A stretch of DNA of 33,332 nucleotides, taken from contig NZ_RAXT01000036.1 in NCBI RefSeq assembly GCF_003611475.1, positions 1-33,332 of the forward strand. The letters run 5' to 3'. Position numbers and translations under genes: made by a program. The notes beneath the pieces are model-generated. The model was given only the letters and a program-made list of their open reading frames with translations, searched no databases and was not told where the DNA came from. How positions within the stretch are numbered: the stretch's first letter is position 1; each line of letters starts with the position of its first letter. The DNA comes from Acinetobacter rongchengensis (GTDB lineage Bacteria; Pseudomonadota; Gammaproteobacteria; Pseudomonadales; Moraxellaceae). Below, piece by piece: positions 15,483 to 24,279 of the stretch.

Positions 15483-18400
15483 ATGAATATCGCGACAAAA
15501 TTCACGCCAATCAAGATTCCAACAAAAGATGTATCACTTGAAGATAAATATCTCAGTGATGACGGCACAGCCTATATGACAGGTATTCAGGCCATGGTGC
15601 GCTTACCTCTTGCGCAAACACGGCGCGATACATTAAATGGTTATCATACTGCTGGTTTTATTTCAGGTTATCGTGGTTCTCCTGTCGGAAATTATGATCA
15701 TTTTCTTTGGCAAGTTGAAGGCATACTCAAAGACCATCATGTTATTTTTCAACCTGGCGTAAATGAAGATCTTGCTGCTACTGCAATTTGGGGGACTCAA
15801 CAAGCCAATCTCGCAGGTCAAGGTAAATATGATGGAGTAACGGCTTGGTGGTATGGCAAAGGTCCCGGTGTTGATCGCTCAGGAGATGCGCTACGTCATG
15901 CCAATCTTGCAGGAACATCAGAACATGGTGGTGTGGTTGCCTTTTTTGGTGATGACCATTCTTGTAAATCTTCAAGTATTCCACACCAATCAGAACACGT
16001 CATGATCGGTTGTGGTATTCCAATTTTTTACCCAACTTCAATACAACACATTCTTGACTTAGGTGTACATGCGGTGGCTATGTCACGCTTTGCAGGTGTA
16101 TGGACGTCGATGAAATTGGTCAGTGAAATTGTCGAAACCTCCGCTTCTGTGCATGTGGATTTAGATCGTATTGTTCCTGCTTTACCTCAAAATGTGCAAA
16201 TGCCTAAAGATGGTGTCAATATTCGTTGGCCTGATCACGGCATCCAACAAGAACAACGTCTTTATCAATATCGTTTACCTGCTGTATTGGCCTATGCCCG
16301 TGAAAATAAACTCAATCAGGTGACATTGCACTGTTCTAACGCTCGAATTGGTATTGCAGCAAGTGGAAAAGGTTATTTAGATACGATTGAAGCCTTACGC
16401 ATTCTTGGAATTGAAGGTGAAATAGCCCAACAACTCGGACTGAGAGTATATCAAGTTGCTTTAATTTGGCCTCTAGAACCACAAGGTCTGCGTGAATTTG
16501 CCGAAGGGTTAGAAGAACTGATCGTTATAGAAGAGAAACGTCCGATTATTGAAGCGCAAATTAAAGATGAGCTCTATGCACTTCCAGATGACAAACGCCC
16601 TCGTATCATTGGTAAAGCAACTGATGGCAAAGGTGAATGGAGTACATCGATTGATGAAGCACCTTTGATTGGTCACTATGAGTTCCAACCCGAACCAATT
16701 GCAAAGATGTTGGCAGCTCGGTTCTTGAAATTAGACATTCCAGAAAGCTTAAAAACACAAATTCAAAATAGACTTGAACGGTTAGAAAATGCTGAACAAA
16801 TATCACAGCGTGTGACTGATATCGTAGAACGCAAACCTTTCTTTTGTAGCGGTTGCCCGCATAACTCCTCAACAACATTACCCGAAGGCAGTCGTGCATT
16901 AGGTGGAATCGGCTGTCACTTTATTGCTGTATTACAGAATCATGGAACAGAAACATTCTCGCAAATGGGCGGCGAAGGCGTAAGTTGGGCTGGCGCTTCC
17001 CATTTCACTAATGAAAAACATATTTTTGCCAATCTAGGCGATGGAACCTATTTCCATTCAGGTTATCTTGCCATACGCCAAGCAATCGCAGCCAAACTCA
17101 CTATAACCTACAAAATTCTCTATAACGATGCAGTGGCAATGACGGGTGGACAGCATGTCGATGGTCATCTGAGCGTAGCACAGTTAACTCGACAACTGGA
17201 TGCAGAAGGAATCACAAAACAAGTCATTGTTACAGATGAACCTGAGTTGATTCATGCCGAAGAAGGTATTGCTGCTCACGTCGAGATTTACCACAGAAAT
17301 GAGCTCGATGATGTGCAACGCAAATTACGAGAGATTTCTGGCGTTACAGCGTTAATTTATGTGCAAACTTGTGCCAGTGAGAAACGTCGTCGCCGTAAAC
17401 GTAATGCCTATCCTGATATTGCAGAACGGGTTTTTATCAATAGTGAAATTTGTGAGGGTTGCGGTGACTGTTCTAAACAATCGAATTGTTTGTCTATTGA
17501 ACCAGTTGAAACAGCATTAGGAACCAAACGTCAAATTAATCAAAGTAGTTGTAACAAAGATTTCTCTTGTGTCGAAGGTTTCTGTCCAAGTTTTGTCACC
17601 GTACATACCCGCGATATGAAACGCCCAGAAATATTCAAAGGTATACAAGATGGCTGGCCAGAAAAGCCAATCCTTCCTGAACTGGATCAACATCCTATCC
17701 GCATCATGGTCGGTGGTGTTGGTGGTACAGGTGTGGTGACAGCAGGCGCTTTATTGGGAATGGCTGCACATTTGGAGGGTAAAGCGGCACGTATTATGGA
17801 TATGGCAGGACTTGCTCAAAAAGGTGGTACGGTTTATTCCTATATACAACTTGCTATAGAAGATGAACAAATCTCCGCAACCAAAATTCCTGCGGGTCAA
17901 TGTGATGTTTTAATTGGTGCAGATGCCATAGTTGCAGGCAGTAATGCAGCACTTTCACGTTTAAAAGCTGATGCTGTTGTCATTGTGAATGAAGATGGTT
18001 CCCCTACTTCTGATTTCCTTGAGTCTCGCGATTGGTATGCGCCAATTACAGATTTGATTCATCAACTTCGTGGTCGGACGACACAAGGCAAACTTATATC
18101 TTTACCTGTAACACGTATTGCCACACAAGTGTTGGGTGATGCGATCTTTGCAAATCAAATCTTACTTGGCATGGCTTGGCAAGCAGGTCAGATTCCGTTG
18201 AAACGTGAAAGTATTGAGAAAGCAATCCATCTAAATGCTACGGCGACTGAAAAAAATCTTGAAGCTTTCCGCATCGGTTGTCATCTGAAGAGCGACCCTG
18301 ACTTAGCCAAACGCATTATTGCAACCATACCAACGACGCGTAAACCAACCACGTTGGCTGAACTCATTGAAGATCGTTCTGCGCGTTTGGTCGAGTATTG

Positions 18401-18962
18401 GAATCAAGACTATGCAACACAATATCGAACACTTGCGGAACAAACTGCCAAAGTATTGCCTGAAGAACTCGCTGAAACGATTGCGACACAGCTCTATCGA
18501 GTCATGGCGTATAAAGATGAATACGAAGTCGCACGCTTACTTACAGGGAAAAGCTTTAAACAATCACTTGAAACTCAGTTTGGTCAAGGTGTACATTTAA
18601 CCTATCACTTAGCACCGCCCGCTTTGGGCTTTCATGGCAACATACGCAAACGTGCTTTCGGATATTGGATGCGTATTCCGATGATGATTCTTGCTCGCCT
18701 ACAGTGGCTCAGAGAAACTTTTCTTGATCCATTTGCTTTACAGCAAGAACGTCAAAAAGAACATGCGTGGCGTGATCGTTATATCGCATTTGTGAAAGCC
18801 ATTAATTCTGCACCTGAAAGCTATGACTTATCTGTTGCTGAGCAAATCGCTCAATTACCCGCAGATGTACGTGGTTTTGGTCATGTTAAAATGCAAGCGA
18901 TGGATGCAGCGATACAACGTTGGGATGAGCTTTCAGTGAGTCTTCGTAAAGAACATCAATAG
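15483..18962 (+). CDS. Indolepyruvate:ferredoxin oxidoreductase family protein, single-chain fusion
   Basis: A 1159-residue enzyme joining the subunits that are separate in archaeal IorA/IorB. In order: a pyrimidine-domain-like N-terminal part (YHTAGFISGYRGSPVGNYD), a Cys motif CSGCPHN near 454, a thiamine-diphosphate domain (GGIGCHF, then GDGTYFHSGYLA near 519), a Cys-rich segment CEGCGDCSKQSNC near 656 for Fe-S, and a gamma domain (VGGVGGTGVVTAGALLG near 740, then DMAGLAQKGGTVYSYIQ). It oxidatively decarboxylates aryl- or branched 2-oxoacids to acyl-CoA. Shine-Dalgarno AAGGAG is 6 nt before the ATG. It stands alone, divergent from a LysR gene; a role in aromatic amino-acid breakdown is inferred from the family. 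Exact substrate not visible. Confidence 0.9.
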   Translation: MNIATKFTPIKIPTKDVSLEDKYLSDDGTAYMTGIQAMVRLPLAQTRRDTLNGYHTAGFISGYRGSPVGNYDHFLWQVEGILKDHHVIFQPGVNEDLAATAIWGTQQANLAGQGKYDGVTAWWYGKGPGVDRSGDALRHANLAGTSEHGGVVAFFGDDHSCKSSSIPHQSEHVMIGCGIPIFYPTSIQHILDLGVHAVAMSRFAGVWTSMKLVSEIVETSASVHVDLDRIVPALPQNVQMPKDGVNIRWPDHGIQQEQRLYQYRLPAVLAYARENKLNQVTLHCSNARIGIAASGKGYLDTIEALRILGIEGEIAQQLGLRVYQVALIWPLEPQGLREFAEGLEELIVIEEKRPIIEAQIKDELYALPDDKRPRIIGKATDGKGEWSTSIDEAPLIGHYEFQPEPIAKMLAARFLKLDIPESLKTQIQNRLERLENAEQISQRVTDIVERKPFFCSGCPHNSSTTLPEGSRALGGIGCHFIAVLQNHGTETFSQMGGEGVSWAGASHFTNEKHIFANLGDGTYFHSGYLAIRQAIAAKLTITYKILYNDAVAMTGGQHVDGHLSVAQLTRQLDAEGITKQVIVTDEPELIHAEEGIAAHVEIYHRNELDDVQRKLREISGVTALIYVQTCASEKRRRRKRNAYPDIAERVFINSEICEGCGDCSKQSNCLSIEPVETALGTKRQINQSSCNKDFSCVEGFCPSFVTVHTRDMKRPEIFKGIQDGWPEKPILPELDQHPIRIMVGGVGGTGVVTAGALLGMAAHLEGKAARIMDMAGLAQKGGTVYSYIQLAIEDEQISATKIPAGQCDVLIGADAIVAGSNAALSRLKADAVVIVNEDGSPTSDFLESRDWYAPITDLIHQLRGRTTQGKLISLPVTRIATQVLGDAIFANQILLGMAWQAGQIPLKRESIEKAIHLNATATEKNLEAFRIGCHLKSDPDLAKRIIATIPTTRKPTTLAELIEDRSARLVEYWNQDYATQYRTLAEQTAKVLPEELAETIATQLYRVMAYKDEYEVARLLTGKSFKQSLETQFGQGVHLTYHLAPPALGFHGNIRKRAFGYWMRIPMMILARLQWLRETFLDPFALQQERQKEHAWRDRYIAFVKAINSAPESYDLSVAEQIAQLPADVRGFGHVKMQAMDAAIQRWDELSVSLRKEHQ

Positions 18963-19072
18963 GTTTATATTAGTAGCTGTTACAGGATTAAACTGAGGTT
19001 GTGTTGATCTTGTTCAGCTACTTGATTTTATATATCACTGATTTTTTACTCACGAGTCTTAAATTTGAGACT

Positions 19073-19108
19073 AGAGTCCACCATTAGAAAGCGTGGACTC
19101 TTTTATTT
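19073..19108 (+). terminator. Rho-independent terminator after the oxidoreductase gene
   Basis: AGAGTCCAC (19073-19081) pairs perfectly with GTGGACTCT (19093-19101), 11-nt loop, followed by TTTATTT. A smaller hairpin AGTCT/AGACT lies just before. It separates the + strand oxidoreductase gene from the convergent minus-strand pair. Confidence 0.85.
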
Positions 19109-19109
19109 A

Positions 19110-19274
19110 TTATTTTTTATTGCTTGGAACTTTAACGTTTGTAAAGACTTCACGCTGTGAGGTCGGATCATAACTATTCTGTGAAACTTGTAAACGAGGT
19201 CCACTGGTAATTTCAGGTGGCCGAGAATCTGTGACTGGTTTTGATGAAGAAGTAGGTTTGCTCTTATCACTCAT
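19110..19274 (-). CDS. Small 54-residue Ser/Pro-rich protein overlapping the three-TM gene
   Basis: A 54-codon ORF that starts MSDKSKPTSSSKPVTD and ends VKVPSNKK. It is Ser/Pro/Lys-rich, has no membrane segment or cysteine, and looks largely unstructured. Its ATG overlaps the TGA of the upstream gene as ATGA, the common arrangement for translational coupling, and it ends just before a strong bidirectional-looking terminator. I do not recognise the family. Reality of the ORF rests on the overlap and its position; no homologue can be checked here. Confidence 0.5.
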   Translation of the reverse strand: MSDKSKPTSSSKPVTDSRPPEITSGPRLQVSQNSYDPTSQREVFTNVKVPSNKK

Positions 19275-19816
19275 AAATATATCCAATTAATAGCCAACAA
19301 CAAGCATATTGATAACATAAATGACCAACTTCCAAAAGCAATTTCTTTATATGCAATATTGATTAATCTAATTTTATTATCATTTACATCGTTGTAAAGT
19401 AATATTCCTTCTCTGTATAAATTAACTTGAAAACAGTAAATACTCTCTAAATTTTCATGAGTATGAAAAAACTCTACTACTTCCCTATCGGCTGGCATTT
19501 TAGGAATAGTCATCATTTTGAGGCTACGAAAAATAAATGACCAAGAACTACAAAAGCACAAAAACGAACAAATGATACTAAGTGAAAGGCTGAGTAGTAG
19601 AAGCTGATTGATTTCAGGTATTTTTGATAAAACAAATGTAAATCCAAAAATATACAAAGGAATAAATATATTCAAAAAAGTTAAATATTTTGATGACTTA
19701 TCTTCAAGTTTAAAATATTGCCCTTTTGCATCTTCAAATTGTAACTTAAAGTATTCGTATAAAACTTTATATTTTTCTCTAGCTTTACTTACATCAACAT
19801 CGTGATTAATGGTCAT
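19271..19816 (-). CDS. Hypothetical three-TM membrane protein
   Basis: About 181 residues. A charged helical N-terminal region (KYKVLYEYFKLQFEDAKGQY, then FKLEDKSSKYL) leads into a closely spaced membrane hairpin (TFLNIFIPLYIFGFTFVLSK and LLLLSLSLSIICSFLCFCSS). A soluble loop of about 65 residues follows, then a last membrane segment (FMLSICLLLAINWIY) at the C-terminus. The frame extends to a TTG at 19837; the ATG at 19816 is preferred. AT-rich compared with the oxidoreductase gene next door, possibly acquired. The layout of a helical segment before a two-helix hairpin recalls small membrane effectors of defence systems such as SLATT proteins, but I see no sensor or cyclase gene beside it, so this is only a resemblance. 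Function unknown. Confidence 0.7.
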   Translation of the reverse strand: MTINHDVDVSKAREKYKVLYEYFKLQFEDAKGQYFKLEDKSSKYLTFLNIFIPLYIFGFTFVLSKIPEINQLLLLSLSLSIICSFLCFCSSWSFIFRSLKMMTIPKMPADREVVEFFHTHENLESIYCFQVNLYREGILLYNDVNDNKIRLINIAYKEIAFGSWSFMLSICLLLAINWIYL

Positions 19817-20063
19817 TCTGAAACCGCATAACTTCAAATTATGTTAAATAAAATATATCAAACAGCACCCTGCATTTTTACATACAGCAACTAATCGTTG
19901 ATGTTGCACTTGACTTTTCGGTAATAGGCTATCTCACCGTCAACGGTATTTCAAGTAACATAATATACGCTTTGAAAAATCTATTTATGCCCTGCATCAT
20001 TAATCATTTCTATTATCAAACTAAACATATAATATTACATATGCTTTAATACTTACATCTGCT

Positions 20064-20762
20064 ATGAAAAATTCGTTTTCTAACACTTCTCAAATTGAAG
20101 TTGTTTCCTCTTTCTCTGAACTTGTAAATTCCAAATTTCAAGGAGAGATGAACGCACTTTGTTGGCATAGAAATTTAGTTGGGGATTTTAAAGAAATCGT
20201 GGCTAAACTTGAGTTAAAAGAGAATATTACCGAAGTTTCTATTGAAGATCTTTTAGCGTTACAACTCTCAGAAAAAGGGAGTCTCGCAAGAGAAATCATT
20301 TTAAATGATATACAACGATTAACAGATTTTGGCGCATCCCCTACACTAAATTTACTGAAATGTTATGAACGGGATGACGAACTAGATTTTATTTCCACAG
20401 ATGTATATTCGTTTCATGTTGATCGCTCACCGATTGAAACAGATACTTTCCTCTGCACTTATCACGGCGCTGCAAGTGATATTGTGCCTAATAATCAGGT
20501 CGAACAAAAAATTTTGATTCCAGAAATAAGAGAAAAGCTTAAAAAATTACATGATGGCCCTGAAGCTGAATTTGAAACTTTTCTAGAAGAATATTTTTTT
20601 GATCTGCATTATCAGCCTAAACCGAATGCAAAACCTGTGAATTTAGGCTTAGGCCATCTTTGGCGTTTGGCGGTAGATCATCCTATGCAAAAAGTCTTGC
20701 CTTGTGTACATAGAGCACCCGTTGAAAAAGATGGTGAATATAGATTACTGTTGATTTGTTAA
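20064..20762 (+). CDS. DUF1826-like protein
   Basis: A 232-residue soluble protein without signal peptide or membrane segment. The segment SFHVDRSPIETDTFLCTYHG followed by a C-terminal VHRAPVEKDGEYRLLLIC fits the DUF1826 pattern (His-x-Asp-Arg ... TYxG ... HRxP). The family has no established function; the conserved His/Asp residues recall 2-oxoglutarate/Fe dioxygenase-like folds, which is a guess. No clear Shine-Dalgarno precedes the ATG. It is convergent with the flavin reductase gene, with only 27 bp between, and is separate from the methionine synthase group. Family assignment moderate. Confidence 0.65.
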   Translation: MKNSFSNTSQIEVVSSFSELVNSKFQGEMNALCWHRNLVGDFKEIVAKLELKENITEVSIEDLLALQLSEKGSLAREIILNDIQRLTDFGASPTLNLLKCYERDDELDFISTDVYSFHVDRSPIETDTFLCTYHGAASDIVPNNQVEQKILIPEIREKLKKLHDGPEAEFETFLEEYFFDLHYQPKPNAKPVNLGLGHLWRLAVDHPMQKVLPCVHRAPVEKDGEYRLLLIC

Positions 20763-20789
20763 AAATTTATACAAGATAATGAAGCTGAT

Positions 20790-21284
20790 TTAAGCGACCT
20801 CTACCTCGCCTACTTGATGATAAGCACGATTAAAATACGCAAGCCCATGTTCATGTTCACCTTGTTGAATCGCCACCGTACGACAAATAAAAATCGTATG
20901 TGTTCCAACTTCTTGAATTTGTTCAATCTCGCAATCAAAACTCACCAAAGCATCATTTAAAACAGGTGCGCCAGTGACTAATTCTGTCCACGTGCCATGT
21001 TTAAAACGTTCTTCTGAACTCATTTTCGATGCAAATATATTCGAAATACGCTGATGATCTGCACTCAAAACATTTACAGTTAAAATTTTATTTTCTACAA
21101 AATGCATATGTGATCGAGATGTTTTATTCATACAGACCAATAATGTCGGAGGTGTGTCCGTCACACTACACACCGCAGATGCAGTAAATCCATGACGACC
21201 AGATGCCCCTGCCGTGGTCACCACATTAACTGCACTGGTCAATAAAGACATTGCATTTCTAAAGTCTGTTGCTTCAATCATCAT
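20790..21284 (-). CDS. Flavin reductase-like (HpaC/RutF family) FMN-binding protein
   Basis: A protein of about 164 residues with the flavin reductase-like split barrel: FRNAMSLLTSAVNVVTTAG at the start, HGFTASAVCSVTDTPPTLLV in the FMN-binding part, and FDCEIEQIQEVGTHTIFIC towards the end. Such enzymes make reduced FMN with NAD(P)H for a partner monooxygenase. The frame opens at 21347, but AGGA 5 nt before the ATG at 21284 marks that start. It is the last gene of the minus-strand group mesX-mesD-flavin reductase, 144 bp after mesD. No other flavin-dependent monooxygenase is in the window, so MesX or MesD is the best candidate partner (inference). Confidence 0.85.
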   Translation of the reverse strand: MMIEATDFRNAMSLLTSAVNVVTTAGASGRHGFTASAVCSVTDTPPTLLVCMNKTSRSHMHFVENKILTVNVLSADHQRISNIFASKMSSEERFKHGTWTELVTGAPVLNDALVSFDCEIEQIQEVGTHTIFICRTVAIQQGEHEHGLAYFNRAYHQVGEVEVA

Positions 21285-21392
21285 CTTATTCCTAAATTGA
21301 ACCATCACTTTTAGACTTTGTGCTAACAGCAGTGTTATGCACATCATCTAAAAGTTTTAATTGAACGGACACATGTTTTAAATGGACTATAT

Positions 21393-21420
21393 GCTACCCA
21401 TTTCATCTTTAATAGGTAGC
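21393..21420 (-). other. Hairpin between mesD and the flavin reductase gene
   Basis: GCTACC (21393-21398) and GGTAGC (21415-21420) can pair around a 16-nt loop just after the mesD stop. No T-run follows on the minus strand, so it is more likely a stability element than a terminator. Confidence 0.3.
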
Positions 21421-21428
21421 CATTTACA

Positions 21429-22475
21429 TCACGCTATCAGTGAATATTCAGTCGAAAGTTCTTTCCGGATGATCTCAGCACCTGCATTCAAAGCACTGAG
21501 CTTACCTCTTGCGACTTCACGAGCCAAAGGTGCCATACCGCAATTGGTAGAAGGATAAAGCTTATCGGCATCGACAAACTGAAGTGCTTTGCGTAGTGTA
21601 TCTGCGACTTGTTCAGGTGTTTCAATGGTAGTGGTTGCGACATCAATCGCACCCACCATAACTTTTTTGCCACGAATCAGTTCGATCAGATCCATTGGCA
21701 CATGAGAGTTTTGGCATTCGAGTGAAATGATATCGATTTTAGACTTTTGAAGTTTAGGAAATGCTTCTTCATATTGACGCCATTCTGAACCTAAAGTCTT
21801 TTTCCAATCTGTATTGGCTTTGATACCATAGCCATAACAAATATGAACCGCTGTTTCGCATTTCAGACCTTCAAGCGCCCGCTCTAAAGTTGCCACACCC
21901 CAATCATTTACTTCATCAAAAAACACATTAAATGCAGGCTCATCGAACTGAATGATATCAACGCCAGCAGCTTCGAGTTCTAAGGCTTCTTGGTTCAAGA
22001 TTTTGGCAAATTCCCACGCCAGTTTTTCACGGCTTTTGTAGTGACCATCATACAGTGTATCAATCATGGTCATTGGGCCAGGCAATGCCCATTTAATTGG
22101 TTGGGTCGTTTGGCTGCGTAAAAATTTAGCGTCTTCCACAAATACTGGCTTTTGACGAGAAACTGCCCCCACTACTGATGGCACACTGGCATCATAACGG
22201 TTACGGATGCGAACCGTTTCGCGCTTATGGAAATCCACACCATCAAGATGTTCAATAAAGGTCGTAACAAAGTGTTGGCGAGTCTGTTCACCATCGCTGA
22301 CAATATCAATGCCAGCATGTAGCTGTTCTTGCAATGACAGACGTAAAGCATCTTGTTTCGCTTCGATTAACGCTTCACCTTCGAGTTTCCAAGGTGACCA
22401 AAGCTTTTCAGGTTCTGCAAGCCAAGAAGGTTTAGGTAAACTGCCCGCAGTTGATGTTGGTAATAAAATGGCCAT
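21429..22475 (-). CDS. mesD: MesD: folate-independent core methionine synthase (MetE C-terminal-like)
   Basis: A 348-residue protein covering only the catalytic half of MetE. The zinc ligands are all present: His211 and Cys213 (AVHICYGYG), Glu253 (SLECQNSH) and Cys312 (STNCGMAPLAR); the IQFDEPAF motif is at 176-183. It lacks the N-terminal half that MetE uses for polyglutamyl-folate binding, so the methyl donor should not be the usual one. Directly upstream is the DUF1852 gene, which identifies the MesD family. In Acinetobacter baylyi MesD makes methionine from homocysteine and needs MesX and oxygen; the methyl donor was not known when described. The start at 22475 follows AGAAGA; 37 bp separate it from mesX, so they are cotranscribed. 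Confidence 0.9.
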   Translation of the reverse strand: MAILLPTSTAGSLPKPSWLAEPEKLWSPWKLEGEALIEAKQDALRLSLQEQLHAGIDIVSDGEQTRQHFVTTFIEHLDGVDFHKRETVRIRNRYDASVPSVVGAVSRQKPVFVEDAKFLRSQTTQPIKWALPGPMTMIDTLYDGHYKSREKLAWEFAKILNQEALELEAAGVDIIQFDEPAFNVFFDEVNDWGVATLERALEGLKCETAVHICYGYGIKANTDWKKTLGSEWRQYEEAFPKLQKSKIDIISLECQNSHVPMDLIELIRGKKVMVGAIDVATTTIETPEQVADTLRKALQFVDADKLYPSTNCGMAPLAREVARGKLSALNAGAEIIRKELSTEYSLIA

Positions 22476-22512
22476 TTTAAATCTTCTATCTCTATGTTCT
22501 ATTTCAAATCAA

Positions 22513-23505
22513 TTAAACAGCATTACTATTTACAGTGTAATTTGTAGCCCATTGTTCAAGGATGTCTTGATAAGGCTTGATAAAGTTTTCTTCCGTCCAT
22601 TTACCTTGTTTTACGGCCAATTGACCACGTTCAACACGGTCATAAACGATTCGTGTTAATGAATAATCTGGATATTCAAGACTTGCTTGATACACTTGTG
22701 CTGCTGATGAATTTGCATTGTAAATTTCAGGACGATAAATTTTTTGGAATGTTTCCATGGTGCTAATCGCGCTAATAAGCTCAAAGTCGCTGTAATCACG
22801 CAATAAATCACCTGAAAAATAGAATGCTAAAGGTGCTACGCTACCTTTCGGCATAAAAAAGCGAACCTGTAAGCCCATTTTATGAAAATACTCGTCGGTA
22901 CGTGAGTATTCATCTTGTTGATATTCCACACCTAAAATAGGGTGTTCATTGGCAGTACGATGATATTTCTTCGCGGTTGAAACACTCAAACAAATCACAG
23001 GTTGTTGATTAAACGCTGCTTTAAAGGTCTCTGAATTCACAAGGTATTGATAAAGCTTTCCATGTAAATCGCCAAAACCTTCAGGTGCATACGACGTCGA
23101 ATTGTCTTTATTGTGTTCTTTTAATACCACACTGAAATCGTAGTCACGTACATAAGATGAGAAGCTATTACCAATCATGCCATCGATACGTTGATTGGTA
23201 TGATGATCGGTAATGGTACTTTTCAGCATTTCAATAATCGGGAAAGCTTGACCATTACCTTCAACATCTAAATTTGCAGAAATAATATCGATTTCAAGTG
23301 AATAGCGATCACCTTTTGGGTTATCTGTTTGTGCTAAAGCATTGAAACGATTATTGATCATTCGTAGCGTATTGCGTAGGTTCTGCTCACGGCTTTCACC
23401 ACGTGCTAAATTGGCAAAATTAGTTGTTAGGCGTGTGTTATCTGCTGGTTGATAGTTTTCATCAAAACGAATGCGTTTAATTGAACATGCAAACTCTGTA
23501 CTCAT
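22513..23505 (-). CDS. mesX: MesX (DUF1852): accessory protein required by MesD
   Basis: A 330-residue soluble protein of the DUF1852 family. Recognisable parts are FACSIKRIRFDENYQPADNT at the N-terminus, the central SFSSYVRDYDFSVVLKEHNK, and ILGVEYQQDEYSRTDEYFHK followed by MGLQVRFFMPKGSVAPLAFY. It has no signal peptide. DUF1852 proteins are genetically required for MesD activity; their chemistry has not been settled as far as I know. It is first in the mesX-mesD-flavin reductase group, so an oxygen- and flavin-dependent step feeding MesD is a reasonable idea. The ATG at 23505 is preceded by GAGAT at 5 nt. Confidence 0.88.
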   Translation of the reverse strand: MSTEFACSIKRIRFDENYQPADNTRLTTNFANLARGESREQNLRNTLRMINNRFNALAQTDNPKGDRYSLEIDIISANLDVEGNGQAFPIIEMLKSTITDHHTNQRIDGMIGNSFSSYVRDYDFSVVLKEHNKDNSTSYAPEGFGDLHGKLYQYLVNSETFKAAFNQQPVICLSVSTAKKYHRTANEHPILGVEYQQDEYSRTDEYFHKMGLQVRFFMPKGSVAPLAFYFSGDLLRDYSDFELISAISTMETFQKIYRPEIYNANSSAAQVYQASLEYPDYSLTRIVYDRVERGQLAVKQGKWTEENFIKPYQDILEQWATNYTVNSNAV

Positions 23506-24168
23506 GGCGATCTCTACCCTATTTTCTGCAATAAAACCTGAATTTCTTTATGTGGTAATTTATACCTGAATCATTACATGAATAAAAATGATTTTATCTA
23601 ACTCAAAGATGAGTGAAATTCATGTATGAATTTTTTGTTATGTTGATAAACAATCAAAGTAAGAAAAAATATTACAGTATTTATCCGCTATTAATTTAGA
23701 TGATCTAATTTTAAATATCTAAAAATAAACAATTATTTTAAATTTTATTCAACATCAAAAAAAGTATCAAAAATGTATTTCTAAGGTTGCATTACAGATT
23801 AAAAATGAAATAAAAATCAGCATAAACTGCATCACGTTCCTGTATTTAAAGTGAATGAGATGCTTAATATATCGCCTAGAAAGGCTTGTATAGCAAATTT
23901 CTATGTAGAAATAATAGCTTCTATTGGATTGGTATCACGAATATTATTTAATAGTGAAAATATCTCATGTTGTTACTATAAAGCACGAATATATTCATTT
24001 TTTTTGACAATTTGTTGAAATATTAGAGGTTTAGATTTAAAAGTATATGAATCAGTTGAATGAAGCTGAGCTGAGTATTCTATAAAATAATTTTTTAAAT
24101 GAAAATCAAAAACTTGTCTTCGTCGTGATTCAATTGTATAAATCATCTATTTCGGCGTGGAAAATAAT
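23506..24168. other. Long AT-rich region upstream of mesX
   Basis: About 660 bp with no ORF that I can support. It contains inverted repeats at 23616-23633 (AAATTCAT GT ATGAATTT), 23643-23657 (TTGAT AAACA ATCAA) and 23897-23912 (ATTTCTA TG TAGAAAT). The first two lie 110-150 bp before mesX and could regulate it. I could not identify a known SAM riboswitch or MetJ box. Confidence 0.4.
23616..23633. promoter_or_regulatory. Inverted repeat upstream of mesX, possible operator
   Basis: AAATTCAT and ATGAATTT flank a 2-bp centre, a perfect 8-bp inverted repeat about 111 bp before the mesX ATG. The adjoining TGAAATTCA also contains the TGAA/TTCA half-sites used by MetR-type regulators, though not with MetR spacing. 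Confidence 0.4.
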
Positions 24169-24229
24169 AAAAAAGCACTTTCATTTATAAAGTACTGATA
24201 GTCAATACAAAATATAAAAGCGCTTTTTT
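24169..24229 (-). terminator. Terminator of the TonB-dependent receptor gene (minus strand)
   Basis: AAAAAAGCACTTT (24169-24181) and AAAGCGCTTTTTT (24217-24229) pair along 13 positions; the single A/C mismatch on the plus strand becomes a G-U pair in the minus-strand RNA, which ends in a T-rich run. It lies about 50 bp past the receptor stop. Confidence 0.7.
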
Positions 24230-24279
24230 AAATAATTTATCGATAATATGGCTTTATTTGATCACAATGAATATTTACC

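Noticed and set aside
20001..20063. Zur-type site before the DUF1826-like gene
   Set aside because: The AT-rich CATATAATATTACATATG-like stretch has the wrong arms for a Zur box and could be just a -10 region.
23506..24279. SAM or cobalamin riboswitch before mesX
   Set aside because: I could not find the conserved core elements of these riboswitches; only simple inverted repeats are seen.
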